Shown one piece after another: positions 43,534 to 52,531 of a stretch of 64,000 nucleotides of DNA. Position numbers and translations under genes: made by a program. This DNA is from CAWCDJ01 sp963796675. GTDB lineage: Bacteria > Acidobacteriota > Terriglobia > Bryobacterales > Bryobacteraceae. The notes beneath the pieces are model-generated. The model was given only the letters and a program-made list of their open reading frames with translations. It did no database searches and was not told where the DNA came from. Numbering within the stretch: position 1 is the first letter of the stretch; every line of letters begins with the position of its first letter. Location: positions 124,001-188,000 of the forward strand of contig CAWCMS010000008.1 of NCBI GenBank assembly GCA_963796675.1, written 5' to 3'.

Positions 43534-46203
43534 GTGTTGAGACACCTTCGCTCCCTTTGGCGCGTAATCAAATCCCGGCGCGATTTCGAACAGGGAATGA
43601 CCGAGGAGTTGCGGTTTCACATCGAGCAATTCACGGACGAGCTGGTGCGCTCGGGAGTGCCGCCGCAAGAGGCGGTGCGACGAGCCCGGATCGAGTTCGG
43701 CAGCCTGAACAGTACACAGGAAGAGTGTCGCGAAGCGCGCGGGCTCCGGCCATTCGACGAGGCGGTCAGGCAGCTGCGTCACGCGGTCCGATTGCTGCGC
43801 AAGACACCCAGATTTACAGCGACGGCCCTCGTGACTTTGGCCGTCTGCCTCGGCGCGAACCTGACGATATTCGCGGTAGTCGACTCCATCCTGCTTCGCC
43901 CCCTGCCATTCCCCGAGGCCGGCCGGCTGATGACCATCTTTAATACCTATCCCAAAGCCGGCGTCGATCGTGACGGCTCCTCGATAGCCAACTATTACGA
44001 ACGCCGGGGAAGGATTCCCGCCTTCGCCGGAGTCGCCATCTATTCCTACGGCACGGCGGTCGTCGGCGAGGCCGGCTCAACGGAACGCGAGCAGATCGCG
44101 CGAGTGTCCCCGGACTTTTTCACGACGCTTGGGACGGGTCCCTCGATGGGGCGCAGTTTCACGGAAGAGGAAACCTCGCTTCAAACCGACAGAGTGGTGA
44201 TTCTCACCGATACCTACTGGCGGCAGCATTTCGGTGCCGACCCCCACGTAATTGGCAAGCAGCTTCCCGTGAACGGACTCAGGAATATGGTGGTCGGTGT
44301 CCTGCCGCCCGGCTTCCGATTCCTCTCATCCGAGGCACGCCTGTATTTTCCTTTCTCGTCGAGTCCTGAAGATCGCGCTTCCGGGCAGCGGCATTCGGGC
44401 GGGAATTCCAAGCATATGATTGCCCGCCTCAAGCCAGGCGCGACACTGCAGCAGGCACAGGCTCAAATCGACGCGCAGAATGCCACGCTGGAAGTGGACG
44501 ATCCGGAAGCCAAAATGATGGCCGATGCCGGCTTTCGTTCCGTGGTGGCGCCCCTTCACGCAGACCACGTGCGAAGCATCCGCCCCGTCCTGTTGTGGAT
44601 GCAGGCGGGCGCGTTCGCCCTGTTACTGATCGGCGCGGTCAATCTGACGAACCTGCTTTTGATCCGGGCGAGCAGTCGTTCGAAGGAAATCGCTGTCCGG
44701 AGGGCATTGGGTGCGAGCCGCTGGCACGTGGTAAGCGAAACGATCGTCGAGACCACTCTGCTCACGCTGGCCGGTGGCCTGCTCGGGTTCGCGGCCGGGG
44801 CCGGAGGAATCCGCTTGCTGAGTGTATTGGCTGTCGATCGTTTACCTTTGGGAAGTCATATCGCGGCCGACTCCCGCATGGCAACCATAGCGGTTCTCGG
44901 AGCGGTTGCCCTGGGCTTCGCGCTCTCGCTGCCCATCGCGTGGTTCCACTTGCGAAGTAATCTGATGAACGCGGTCCAATCGGAGACTCGCGGCGGGACG
45001 GTCGGCCGCGCCGCTCAACGCCTGCGTCATGGCTTCATCGTGGCGCAGATCGCGTTGGCGACGGTTCTACTGAGCGGTGCGGGTCTGCTGGGCCTCAGCC
45101 TGGAGCGGGCGATGGCGGTATCCCCGGGCTTTCGGTCCGACCATGTTCTGTCCGGAGAAATCTCGGTACCGTCGAACCGATATCCGGACTGGCCGGCTCG
45201 CCTGGCGTTCAACGAGAGGTTGTTGAAGGACATCGCGCGCCAGCCGGGGGTTTTGGCAGCCGGCGTAGTCAACAATGTGCCCTTGAGCGGCAACAGCGGA
45301 AAGAGCGGCGCCACGGTAGTGGGCCACGTTCGCCTGCCGGGCGAATCGCCTCGGGGGAATTACTCCTACGGCGTCGATGGCGACTACTTCGCCGCGATGG
45401 GCTTTTCGCTGCGGGAAGGACGTTTCCTCACGGCGGAAGATTCGCGCCGGTCAATGCAGGTCTGCGTGGTGGACCAGGACTTCGCGCGGTATTACTGGCC
45501 GCACTCCAGCGCGCTCGGACGACACCTCTTCAGGGGCAGCGAAGCGACAAGCGCCGCGCAAGCGTTCACAGTGGTAGGTGTGGTCGGAGCTGTGAAGCAA
45601 GCGGGACTGACTGACCAGACGGCCCAAGGAGCGATCTATTATCCTTACGCCCTAAATACCGACGACAGACTCTTTATTGTCGTCCGCACCAGCCTTCGAC
45701 CGGAGTCTCTCGGGCTGACACTGCAAAGAGTCGTTCGGCAAATCGACCCGGAGATGCCGGTGAACGACCTCCGATCGATGGATACCCGGATCGCAGACAG
45801 CCTTGTGGCGGAACGCTCAACGGCATTGATTGCGGGCATCTTTTCGCTGATTGCCATACTCCTTGTCGGGGTCGGCGTCTACGGTGTCTTGAGCTACGCC
45901 GTGGCGCAGCGACGCCGCGAGATCGGCGTGAGAATGGCCTTGGGGGCGCGGCCGGGCCAGATACGCACTCAGTTTCTTGCTCTCGCCCTACGTCTCCTGC
46001 TTGCCGGCGCGACCTTCGGCGCCGTCGGGGCGTGGCTGAGCGGCCGGGCGATGCGAACACTACTCTTTCAAGTACCTCCCCTTCACGTTGCGACCCTTGC
46101 CTCAGCCGCGGGCATCATCGGCGCGGTATCCCTAGTCGCGTGCCTACTGCCATCTCAACGCGCCACCCGAATCTCCCCAGTGGAGGCCCTAGCCGACTTG
46201 TAG
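43534..46203 (+). CDS. ADOP-type permease with N-terminal prefix domain
   Basis: 889 residues from GTG 43534. A soluble helical prefix ('FEQGMTEELRFHIEQFTDEL', 'AVRRARIEFGSLNSTQEECR') precedes the MacB/FtsX unit: 'ALVTLAVCLGANLTIFAVV', the periplasmic domain, 'FALLLIGAVNLTNLLLIRAS' (central FtsX), the second periplasmic domain and a terminal core ending 'SQRATRISPVEALADL'. It is coupled to PadR. The facing ADOP gene ends 39 nt away. Confidence 0.92.
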   Translation: MLRHLRSLWRVIKSRRDFEQGMTEELRFHIEQFTDELVRSGVPPQEAVRRARIEFGSLNSTQEECREARGLRPFDEAVRQLRHAVRLLRKTPRFTATALVTLAVCLGANLTIFAVVDSILLRPLPFPEAGRLMTIFNTYPKAGVDRDGSSIANYYERRGRIPAFAGVAIYSYGTAVVGEAGSTEREQIARVSPDFFTTLGTGPSMGRSFTEEETSLQTDRVVILTDTYWRQHFGADPHVIGKQLPVNGLRNMVVGVLPPGFRFLSSEARLYFPFSSSPEDRASGQRHSGGNSKHMIARLKPGATLQQAQAQIDAQNATLEVDDPEAKMMADAGFRSVVAPLHADHVRSIRPVLLWMQAGAFALLLIGAVNLTNLLLIRASSRSKEIAVRRALGASRWHVVSETIVETTLLTLAGGLLGFAAGAGGIRLLSVLAVDRLPLGSHIAADSRMATIAVLGAVALGFALSLPIAWFHLRSNLMNAVQSETRGGTVGRAAQRLRHGFIVAQIALATVLLSGAGLLGLSLERAMAVSPGFRSDHVLSGEISVPSNRYPDWPARLAFNERLLKDIARQPGVLAAGVVNNVPLSGNSGKSGATVVGHVRLPGESPRGNYSYGVDGDYFAAMGFSLREGRFLTAEDSRRSMQVCVVDQDFARYYWPHSSALGRHLFRGSEATSAAQAFTVVGVVGAVKQAGLTDQTAQGAIYYPYALNTDDRLFIVVRTSLRPESLGLTLQRVVRQIDPEMPVNDLRSMDTRIADSLVAERSTALIAGIFSLIAILLVGVGVYGVLSYAVAQRRREIGVRMALGARPGQIRTQFLALALRLLLAGATFGAVGAWLSGRAMRTLLFQVPPLHVATLASAAGIIGAVSLVACLLPSQRATRISPVEALADL

Positions 46204-46242
46204 TAAATCGGCGGGGCCCCAGGGGCATTGAGGAATTCTTCG

Positions 46243-48807
46243 CTACTCGGTCCGTAGTGCCACCATAGGCTGAACGCTCGCGGCACGCCATGCGGGAAGC
46301 ACGGAAGCCGCCAGAGCAGCCAGGCCGAGCAGCAACATAGCAAGCGCCAGCATGACGGGATCCCACGGCTGCACGCCGAATAGCTGACTCGTCATCAGCA
46401 TGCCGGCGCCGATCGCAGCGGGAACGCCCAGCGCAAGTCCGGCACCTACCTGCCGGAACGCGCTGCCGAGCACCATGGCCAGAACCCGTCCGCGATCCGC
46501 GCCAAGCGCCATCCGCAGACCGATTTCGCCGGTACGCCGCTCCACCGTGTAGGCCAGAACGCCGTACAATCCTACGGCCGCCAGCACGAGCCCGAGCGCA
46601 CCGAAGAGCGTTGTCAACGTCGCAATCATGTTCTCCTGCTGGAAATTGCCGCTCACCACCTTGGGATAGGGATCGACTCCATACAGCACCAGGTTTGGAT
46701 CTACGTTTGCCAGCGCCTTACGGACAGACTCCTCCATGCCCGGCGGACTGCCCGGAGCCCAAAGCACAATGTTGTACAGATAGTGGGACCAGATGTCACC
46801 ACTGTTGAAGGCCGGGTCGTCGTACACCGCGGTCTGCGCTTCCGGTAACCAGAACATGGGCCGCACCGGGCTCTTGTAGCCGTAGGTCATATACCGCAAG
46901 TCATTGGTAACTCCAACGATTTCGAACGTTGCGGAATACTTGATCTTGTCGGGGCCGAAGTGCTGCCCTATGGGATTCTGACCCTTGAAGAATTTCCTGA
47001 CAAAGGCCTGGTTGACGACGGCCACATTACGCGTCGCGGCAGTGTCCTGGTCCGTGATGGGCCTCCCCAGCATGATCTTCGCGCCGACAGTTTCGAAGAA
47101 GCCAGGCATCACTCGCGCCCAACCCGCGCCAGTGTCTGCTTTCGCGGGTGGTTCCGGCCTGCCCTCGATGCGGACGCCATCGTTCCAGCTATCGCCCGTC
47201 ATCGGTGCGTAGAGTGCGGGAGCTACCATGCGCATACCGGGAATCCGCAGCAGGCTGTCGTTGATTTCCCGGAACAGAGGCCCCAGCCGCTCGGGTTTGT
47301 AATTGCCGAGCATTGGATTGATCCACGCGATATACCGGTCCTGCGTCTCGAACCCGAAATTCTGGTGCTCCAGGTTGCGCAGACTCCGGCCCAGGAGGGC
47401 TGCCGCGGACAGCAATACAAGCGACACCGCGATTTGCGCGATCACAAGCGACTTCTGTGCCCACGAGCGTCCGGCGCCAATCGAACGGCCGGCGCCTCGT
47501 AGCGCCTCGGCCGGGTCGGCACGCGAAGTCATCCACGCCGGAGCGATTCCGAAGAGGATTCCGGTAAGCACCGAGACGGCCAGCGTGAAGAGCAGGATCG
47601 GCCAGGACGGCGTCGCATGGATCGGAACGTAGTTATTGGAGCCGCCGTTTTGGAAAGCCAGGCGCAGGATCAGGCTGGTGGCGGCATAAGCGACCCCGAC
47701 GCCCAATACTCCTCCGATCACTGCCAGCAGCATGGACTCGACCAGGACTTTACGTACCAGGCGCCCTCGGGAAGCACCCAGCGCGACCCGAATGGACATT
47801 TGCGCACGATTCTTCAGGCCGCGCGCGAGCATCAGATTCGCCAGGTTCGCGCAGGCTACGAGAAGCACGCATCCCGCCGCGATTAGGAGCAACCTCAGCC
47901 CGTCCTGGTATTGCTCCCGCATATCGGCCACCCCTGCTCCGCCTGGGACCAGGTGCAAAGTCTGCTGGCGCCAGAGCTGCTTTTCACCGGGCTCCATATC
48001 CGGTACGTGGCTGGCCAGCCAGTCATGGAGTTCGACCTTCAGTTTCGCTTCGAGCGACTTCGGATTGACCTCCGGCCGAACCCGCCCGATCAGGTCGAGG
48101 AAATTGCCATTCGGCCGTTTCAACCGGGCCGTGGCTCCGTCGATCAATAGCTCAGCCGTCAAGGGCAGCCAAAAATCCGGCATGCCCCAACCTGCCAGCT
48201 TGGCGCCATAGAATCCCGGCGGCGCCACGCCAATCACCGTGAACGGGTGGCCGTTGATCTGGTACGCAGCGCCAACCACGGAGGGGTCGGCGCCGTACTT
48301 CTCCTGCCAGATTCGGTAACTCATGACGGCGACCGATGGCGCACCCTCCCGGTCGTCGTTGTCGCTCATCAGGCGGCCGATCCAGGGCTGTACACCGAGA
48401 GTCCTGAAGAAATTGCCGGATACGTACTCGCCATTGCGCGTGTCCGCCTGGGCCGGCGATCCCGCCTTGCGGACCCCGAGCGGTGCATTGCCCGCCTGCA
48501 GCGCAGACAGATCGATGAATTCGGGGGTTTGGGCGCGAAAGTTCTTGTATGCCTCCCAGGAGAAGAGCGAAAAATCTCCGTCATCGCCCTGGGTATACCC
48601 GCCCCAATTGCAACAGCGAACCTTGTCCCCAATCCTCCACAGCTCCTCCGGCTTCGTCACCGGCAAGGATTTCAACATCACCTGGTGCACCAGAGTGAAG
48701 ATGGCCGTGGTCGCGCCGATCCCCAGAGTCAGAGTGATGACCGCGGTCGTGGTGACCCCCGGCGTCTTGCGCAGTTGCCGAAACGCCTCGCGCAAATCAC
48801 CTAGCAC
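46243..48807 (-). CDS. ADOP-type FtsX/MacB-like permease (no prefix domain)
   Basis: 854 residues. It begins directly with the membrane part ('AVITLTLGIGATTAIFTLV'). MacB_PCD follows, then a central FtsX ('CVLLVACANLANLMLARGL'), a second periplasmic domain and a terminal FtsX core ending 'PAWRAASVQPMVALRTE'. No prefix domain and no PadR neighbour, like the two ADOP genes at the left end of the window. It stands 44 nt downstream of the VOC gene on the same strand, so joint transcription is possible. Confidence 0.9.
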   Translation of the reverse strand: MLGDLREAFRQLRKTPGVTTTAVITLTLGIGATTAIFTLVHQVMLKSLPVTKPEELWRIGDKVRCCNWGGYTQGDDGDFSLFSWEAYKNFRAQTPEFIDLSALQAGNAPLGVRKAGSPAQADTRNGEYVSGNFFRTLGVQPWIGRLMSDNDDREGAPSVAVMSYRIWQEKYGADPSVVGAAYQINGHPFTVIGVAPPGFYGAKLAGWGMPDFWLPLTAELLIDGATARLKRPNGNFLDLIGRVRPEVNPKSLEAKLKVELHDWLASHVPDMEPGEKQLWRQQTLHLVPGGAGVADMREQYQDGLRLLLIAAGCVLLVACANLANLMLARGLKNRAQMSIRVALGASRGRLVRKVLVESMLLAVIGGVLGVGVAYAATSLILRLAFQNGGSNNYVPIHATPSWPILLFTLAVSVLTGILFGIAPAWMTSRADPAEALRGAGRSIGAGRSWAQKSLVIAQIAVSLVLLSAAALLGRSLRNLEHQNFGFETQDRYIAWINPMLGNYKPERLGPLFREINDSLLRIPGMRMVAPALYAPMTGDSWNDGVRIEGRPEPPAKADTGAGWARVMPGFFETVGAKIMLGRPITDQDTAATRNVAVVNQAFVRKFFKGQNPIGQHFGPDKIKYSATFEIVGVTNDLRYMTYGYKSPVRPMFWLPEAQTAVYDDPAFNSGDIWSHYLYNIVLWAPGSPPGMEESVRKALANVDPNLVLYGVDPYPKVVSGNFQQENMIATLTTLFGALGLVLAAVGLYGVLAYTVERRTGEIGLRMALGADRGRVLAMVLGSAFRQVGAGLALGVPAAIGAGMLMTSQLFGVQPWDPVMLALAMLLLGLAALAASVLPAWRAASVQPMVALRTE

Positions 48808-48851
48808 TGGCGACTCCTGTTGTTTCCGTTGTGCGGATAGCCCATCACTGT

Positions 48852-49838
48852 CTAATACTGATCAAATCCGGAAAAGTTACGTGGGGGGGGGTATTGAAAG
48901 AAAATTTGTCTAGGGCTGGCGGCTATTGCCCCATCGGGAGCAGCCGGCTTTTCGACCGGCTTCGGTTCCATCAGTTCGACACGAGTCAGGTTCGGGTCGT
49001 AGAGATTGAGTTGCCACTTTCCGTCGCGGCCGATTTTTGGCCCTTGAGCCGGGTTGAGGCCGCGATCCTTTACCGTCTGGTAGCCCTGTGCCACGCTTGG
49101 AACTCCCAAGGCCATGTGGTTCATGACGCCCAGGGTGTTCTGGCTCGGACTCTTCACGTTGAGCATATACTCGAACCAATCGGTTCCGTCCGGCACCCGC
49201 ATGTCGATCCAGTCGGTCTGGTCGTCGGTCCGGCCGCCATGCCAGAATTCGCGAAAGCCAAGGATGTCGCGGTAGAGCGAATCGAACTTCTCCCGGTCTG
49301 ACACGGTCGTGCCCACATGGATGATCCGGTTCGAAATACGAGTCTCCGGCAGAGATCTGCCGAAGTTCCGTGAGTGCAGGGAACCGGGCATGTATTGCAC
49401 AAATTCGATATCGTGGCCATCCGGGTCTTTGATCATGAAGCTGAGGTTCCCGTCCAGACCCGGCCGCAGCGAATCCGGAACCTTGACCCCCTTAGCGGAA
49501 AGGTAGTCCCGCAACTGCCGGGCGTCATCGGTCTCGAACGCGATGTGGGAAAGCACGAGCTGTTCCGGGCCCTTCCAACCCGGAAACACCTCTATGTACT
49601 GGTGATCGTTCACCTTGAAATACACCAGCATCAGACCACCTTCCGGGCGGTCCAGCCGGAACGCTTCGGCGAATCCCAGTTCCTGGCTATAGAATTTCTT
49701 CGCGGCCTCCAGGTTGTCGGTTCGGATTCCGATGTGTGCGACGCCCAGGATCCGGGGTCGCTTTACGGCCGTTTGGGCGGATACGGTGAACACCACCGCC
49801 GGCAAAATCGCGGCGAATACCAAATCGCGAAATTTCAT
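48852..49838 (-). CDS. Exported double-VOC (glyoxalase/dioxygenase-fold) protein
   Basis: 328 residues with a signal peptide (ending 'VVFTVSAQ'), unusual for this family. Two VOC modules follow: 'RILGVAHIGIRTDNLEAAKK' to 'DPDGHDIEFVQY', and 'NRIIHVGTTVSDREKFDSLY' to 'YDPNLTRVELMEPKP'. The metal-ligand pattern (His near the start and Glu near the end of each module) is present in both. The Pro-rich C-terminal tail is of low complexity. Reaction unknown: the fold serves glyoxalases, extradiol dioxygenases and binding proteins. Confidence 0.85.
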   Translation of the reverse strand: MKFRDLVFAAILPAVVFTVSAQTAVKRPRILGVAHIGIRTDNLEAAKKFYSQELGFAEAFRLDRPEGGLMLVYFKVNDHQYIEVFPGWKGPEQLVLSHIAFETDDARQLRDYLSAKGVKVPDSLRPGLDGNLSFMIKDPDGHDIEFVQYMPGSLHSRNFGRSLPETRISNRIIHVGTTVSDREKFDSLYRDILGFREFWHGGRTDDQTDWIDMRVPDGTDWFEYMLNVKSPSQNTLGVMNHMALGVPSVAQGYQTVKDRGLNPAQGPKIGRDGKWQLNLYDPNLTRVELMEPKPVEKPAAPDGAIAASPRQIFFQYPPPRNFSGFDQY

Positions 49839-49869
49839 GGCGGAACCAGTATAGATCGCGGCGGTCGCA

Positions 49870-50339
49870 CCGGGTGCGGGCCGTGAATCCGGAATTGCCA
49901 GCCCAGCGCGAGCCGGCCCGCTTGTTGCCCGTTCGCCGGAGCTTCGGCTTGCTCCTGGCCTTGAGATTCAGCGCAACCGCGGCGCGGATGAGATCCTTCA
50001 AGGCCGCCTCATCGACCTTGTCGCCTTCGTGGATGTCGATCGCGCGCCTGACATTCCCGTCAAGGCTGGAGTTGAACAGACCGGACAGGGTCCTTCAACG
50101 CAGCCCCCTTGGCAAATGTCATCTTGACGACGTTCTTGTACGTCTCTCCGGTGCAGACGATACCGCCGTGGAGACCAGACGGGAGTCCCCCTCCACTTCC
50201 ACTCTTCGACGATCTCAGGGTCCGCCTCGTGTATGATTTCGCGGACTTTCGCGAGCATCTTCCCGCGCCAGTCCCCAAGTTCCTTGATCCTCTCGTCGAT
50301 CAATGCTGAGGCAGATTCCACCGGGATGGTGTTTTTCAT
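49870..50339 (-). pseudogene. DUF1801-family protein, frameshifted
   Basis: ATG 50339 starts 'MKNTIPVESASALIDERIKE' and continues 'EWKWRGTPVW'. Removing one base near 50173 leads to 'HGGIVCTGETYKNVVKMTFA' and 'KGAALKDP'. Removing another near 50084 leads to 'SGLFNSSLDGNVRRAIDIHE' and 'EAALKDLIRAAVALNLKARS'. This is the YdhG/DUF1801 fold. Beyond the basic tail the frame runs into the VOC gene, so the 3' end (49870 is my estimate) may hide another shift. It is the last gene of the ArsR-SRPBCC-DoxX group. Confidence 0.7.
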
Positions 50340-50372
50340 GAACGCTCCAAGTCTCGCTATTCTAGCTTGCAG

Positions 50373-50796
50373 TCAGCCGCTGTCCGCGCGGTCTGCAGGC
50401 GGCGCCAGAAGAAATACGAGAGCCCCCAGAGCACAGCCGGTGGCCGCCGCCCAGCCCCACGCCTCCGGGCCATCGCCCACCGCGAGGTGGGCGATGAGCG
50501 CCGAGGCGAGATTGATGGCGAAGCCGGCGTAGGCCCACTCCTTGAGCCGCGCCGGCACGCGGCGCCAGGATCAGCACCACGCCGAGGAGCTTGGCCCACG
50601 AGAGCTCCACCCGGAAGTAGGCGGGGAAGCCGAGGTGGGTGAACGCCTCCGCCACCTGCGGCAGGCGCAGTTGCGCGTAGGCGGTGAAGCTCATCTGCAG
50701 GCAGAAGAGCGCGGTGACGATCCAATAGACGATGGTCCGCGGCTTTGGGTGTAGTCCTGGCGGCGACGAGGCCGGCTTCTGCAGGGTCGATTCCAT
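50373..50796 (-). pseudogene. DoxX-like membrane protein, frameshifted
   Basis: ATG 50796 starts 'MESTLQKPASSPPGLHPKPR'. Helices include 'IVYWIVTALFCLQMSFTAYA' and 'VELSWAKLLGVVLILAP'. After that one extra base near 50557-50561 must be removed to continue with 'VPARLKEWAYAGFAINLASA' and 'WAAATGCALGALVFLLAPPA' to the stop at 50373. A four-helix DoxX-like layout fits. Its place between SRPBCC and DUF1801 genes is a common operon arrangement in soil bacteria. Catalytic role unknown. Confidence 0.75.
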
Positions 50797-50817
50797 GGCT
50801 GTTCTTCCTTCCACGCT

Positions 50818-51371
50818 TTATTGCTTCGGAGCGTTGGGCGGCCAACTGGGAGGTTCCACGCCGAACTGCTTGGCGTACTCCGCGTTCAAGCCGCTGCCAG
50901 CCGTCGAACTTCATCGCCTCGCCACCGGCGATGCGGCCGATGGGACTTCCGCTGAGAAAATGATCCAGAACATCGAAACAAATGTGCCAGCCGGCAGCGC
51001 CCCATGGAGATGAAGCGGCGATCGATGTTGTGCCACAGCGTCAGGCGCGTGCCGCCGCCAAGGGCTTCGAGTTCCCACCGGATATCGTCGTACTCAAGCA
51101 GCTCGGGAGCGTCGGCCTCGGTCACTGTTGTATCGAGCGGTGCGGGCGCTCCCATCCAGGTGAGCTTCACCGTGGTTCCCGCCGTACCCAGGCTCCCATC
51201 GACCTCGAAGGGAGCCCACTCGCGCAGGTGCGCAGGGTCGGTGAGCGCCTGCCAGACTTTTTCCGGCGAGTGGCGCAGTTCCCTGACGAGAATGAGCGTC
51301 CACTTGTCTCCGTCCTTCCGCACCTCCGCCCCGCTGGCCGGACCCGGTGTGTACTGATCGCGATCGGTCAC
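50818..51371 (-). pseudogene. SRPBCC (AHSA1-like) protein, two +1 frameshifts
   Basis: GTG 51371 has GGAGG 5 nt upstream. 'LILVRELRHSPEKVWQALTD', 'HLREWAPFEVDGSL' and 'YDDIRWELEALGGGTRLTLW' show the helix-grip START/AHSA1 fold. After 'DRRFISMG' one extra G near 51000-51003 must be removed to continue 'AAGWHICFDVLDHFLSGSPI' and 'GGEAMKFDGWQR'. Another near 50886-50889 leads to 'LNAEYAKQFGVEPPSWPPNA' and TAA 50820-50818. Its start overlaps the ArsR stop by GTGA. Fold-level function: binding of hydrophobic ligands. Confidence 0.78.
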
Positions 51372-51712
51372 TTTTTCCTCCTTGTCTTCCTTTTCGTTGG
51401 TATTGGCTGATCCATGCGGTCGAGGTGGCGTTCGAGAGCATCTACGTGAGCGGACCAGAACCGGCGGAACGGAGCCAGCCAGGCATCCACTTCCTGAAAT
51501 GGTTCCGGTTTCAGTCGGTAGAGACGGCGCTGTGCGTCCACCGTGGATTCCACGAAACCGGCCTCGCGCAGCACGCGCAGGTGCTTCGACACGGTCGGCT
51601 GCGGCATACGAAGTTGACGCTCGATCTCTCCCACCGACTGTTGGGACGAGACCAGCAGGCTCAATATCGCGCGGCGGTTCGGCTCCGCAATGATTTCGAA
51701 CACAGATTCCAC
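51368..51712 (-). CDS. ArsR-family transcriptional regulator
   Basis: 114 residues from GTG 51712 ('ESVFEIIAEPNRRAILSLL' after the initiator). The helix-turn-helix ('SVGEIERQLRMPQPTVSKHL') and wing ('EAGFVESTVDAQRRLYRL') are clear. It lacks the CVC-type metal site of ArsR/SmtB. An upstream TTG start at 51748 would coincide with a -35-like TTGACA. I prefer 51712 for its standard family N-terminus. It heads the operon with the SRPBCC gene (GTGA overlap) and probably represses it. Confidence 0.88.
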   Translation of the reverse strand: MESVFEIIAEPNRRAILSLLVSSQQSVGEIERQLRMPQPTVSKHLRVLREAGFVESTVDAQRRLYRLKPEPFQEVDAWLAPFRRFWSAHVDALERHLDRMDQPIPTKRKTRRKK

Positions 51713-51718
51713 TCTCTT

Positions 51719-51748
51719 GAAATACTCCACGGAGCATATACTTGTCAA
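51719..51748 (-). promoter_or_regulatory. Probable promoter of the ArsR operon
   Basis: TTGACA (51748-51743) as -35, an 18-bp spacer and TATTTC (51724-51719) as a weak -10 would start transcription near 51712, the GTG start codon. The -35 is perfect, the -10 is not. Confidence 0.45.
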
Positions 51749-51883
51749 GGCATATAATGGAAGAGCTCAAATTCGTCTCGAACTTTTTTGGCCGCAACTG
51801 CGTAAACCCCAGCAAATCTCGTTTCGGGATCGTTTTCGACCCTCCCCGGAGCAATGTGAGTTTGTGAACAAGGAGTGTTTCGC

Positions 51884-52456
51884 GTGACCAGAAGACTCTC
51901 TTTCCTGTTACTCGGTTTGGCTGCCGTTCCAGTCGCAGTCCTCGCGCAAGGGTCGGCATCCGCACCCGCACAACGGCCGGCCACCGCGCCGGCCAACCCG
52001 ATTTCCACCAGCCAAAACAAGATGTACACCATGCTGAGCGGCGTCGTGGTCGCCGCGGCTGAGAAGATGCCCGAAGAGAACTACTCATACAGGCCGACTC
52101 CGGAGGTTCGGAGTTTCGGGCAATTGGTCGGTCACCTCGCCGATTCGCAGAATTACTTTTGCTCGCAAGTCGCCGGCGAAAACCAGCCGGGCGGCAGCAA
52201 CGAAAAGACCAAAACCGGCAAGGCCGAGCTGGTCGCCGCGCTGAAGGAGGCGATAGCCTATTGCAGCAAGACATACGGCGCCATGACCGACGCCAAGGGC
52301 AGCGAGATGATGAAAATGATGAACCTTGATTTCGCCAAGCTCACCGTGCTCTCGGCCAACACGGCGCATGATTACGAGCACTACGGAAATATGGTCACCT
52401 ACATGCGGCTGAAGGGCATAGTCCCACCCACAAGCGAGAAAAGCGCGGAGAAGTAG
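51884..52456 (+). CDS. Exported DinB-family protein
   Basis: About 190 residues from GTG 51884, which lies 8 nt after AAGGAG; GTG 51875 would overlap that site. A signal peptide (ending 'VPVAVLAQ') and a Pro/Ala linker precede a four-helix DinB/YfiT-type bundle. 'EVRSFGQLVGHLADSQNYFC' and 'LSANTAHDYEHYGNMVTYMR' carry the His residues that bind metal in this superfamily. Many acidobacterial relatives are exported; the reaction is unknown. Divergent from the ArsR operon. Confidence 0.85.
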   Translation: MTRRLSFLLLGLAAVPVAVLAQGSASAPAQRPATAPANPISTSQNKMYTMLSGVVVAAAEKMPEENYSYRPTPEVRSFGQLVGHLADSQNYFCSQVAGENQPGGSNEKTKTGKAELVAALKEAIAYCSKTYGAMTDAKGSEMMKMMNLDFAKLTVLSANTAHDYEHYGNMVTYMRLKGIVPPTSEKSAEK

Positions 52457-52531
52457 GCCGGCGGAGAACTGCTGGATGAATCTGGGGCGGCGATCGCTTC
52501 CCTTGCCGAGCCGGGAGCTAGAATCAGGTTC

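Noticed and set aside
51713..52274. Long minus-strand frame joining upstream sequence to the SRPBCC gene
   Set aside because: The upstream part is antisense to the DinB gene. Only the part from GTG 51371 shows the SRPBCC fold.
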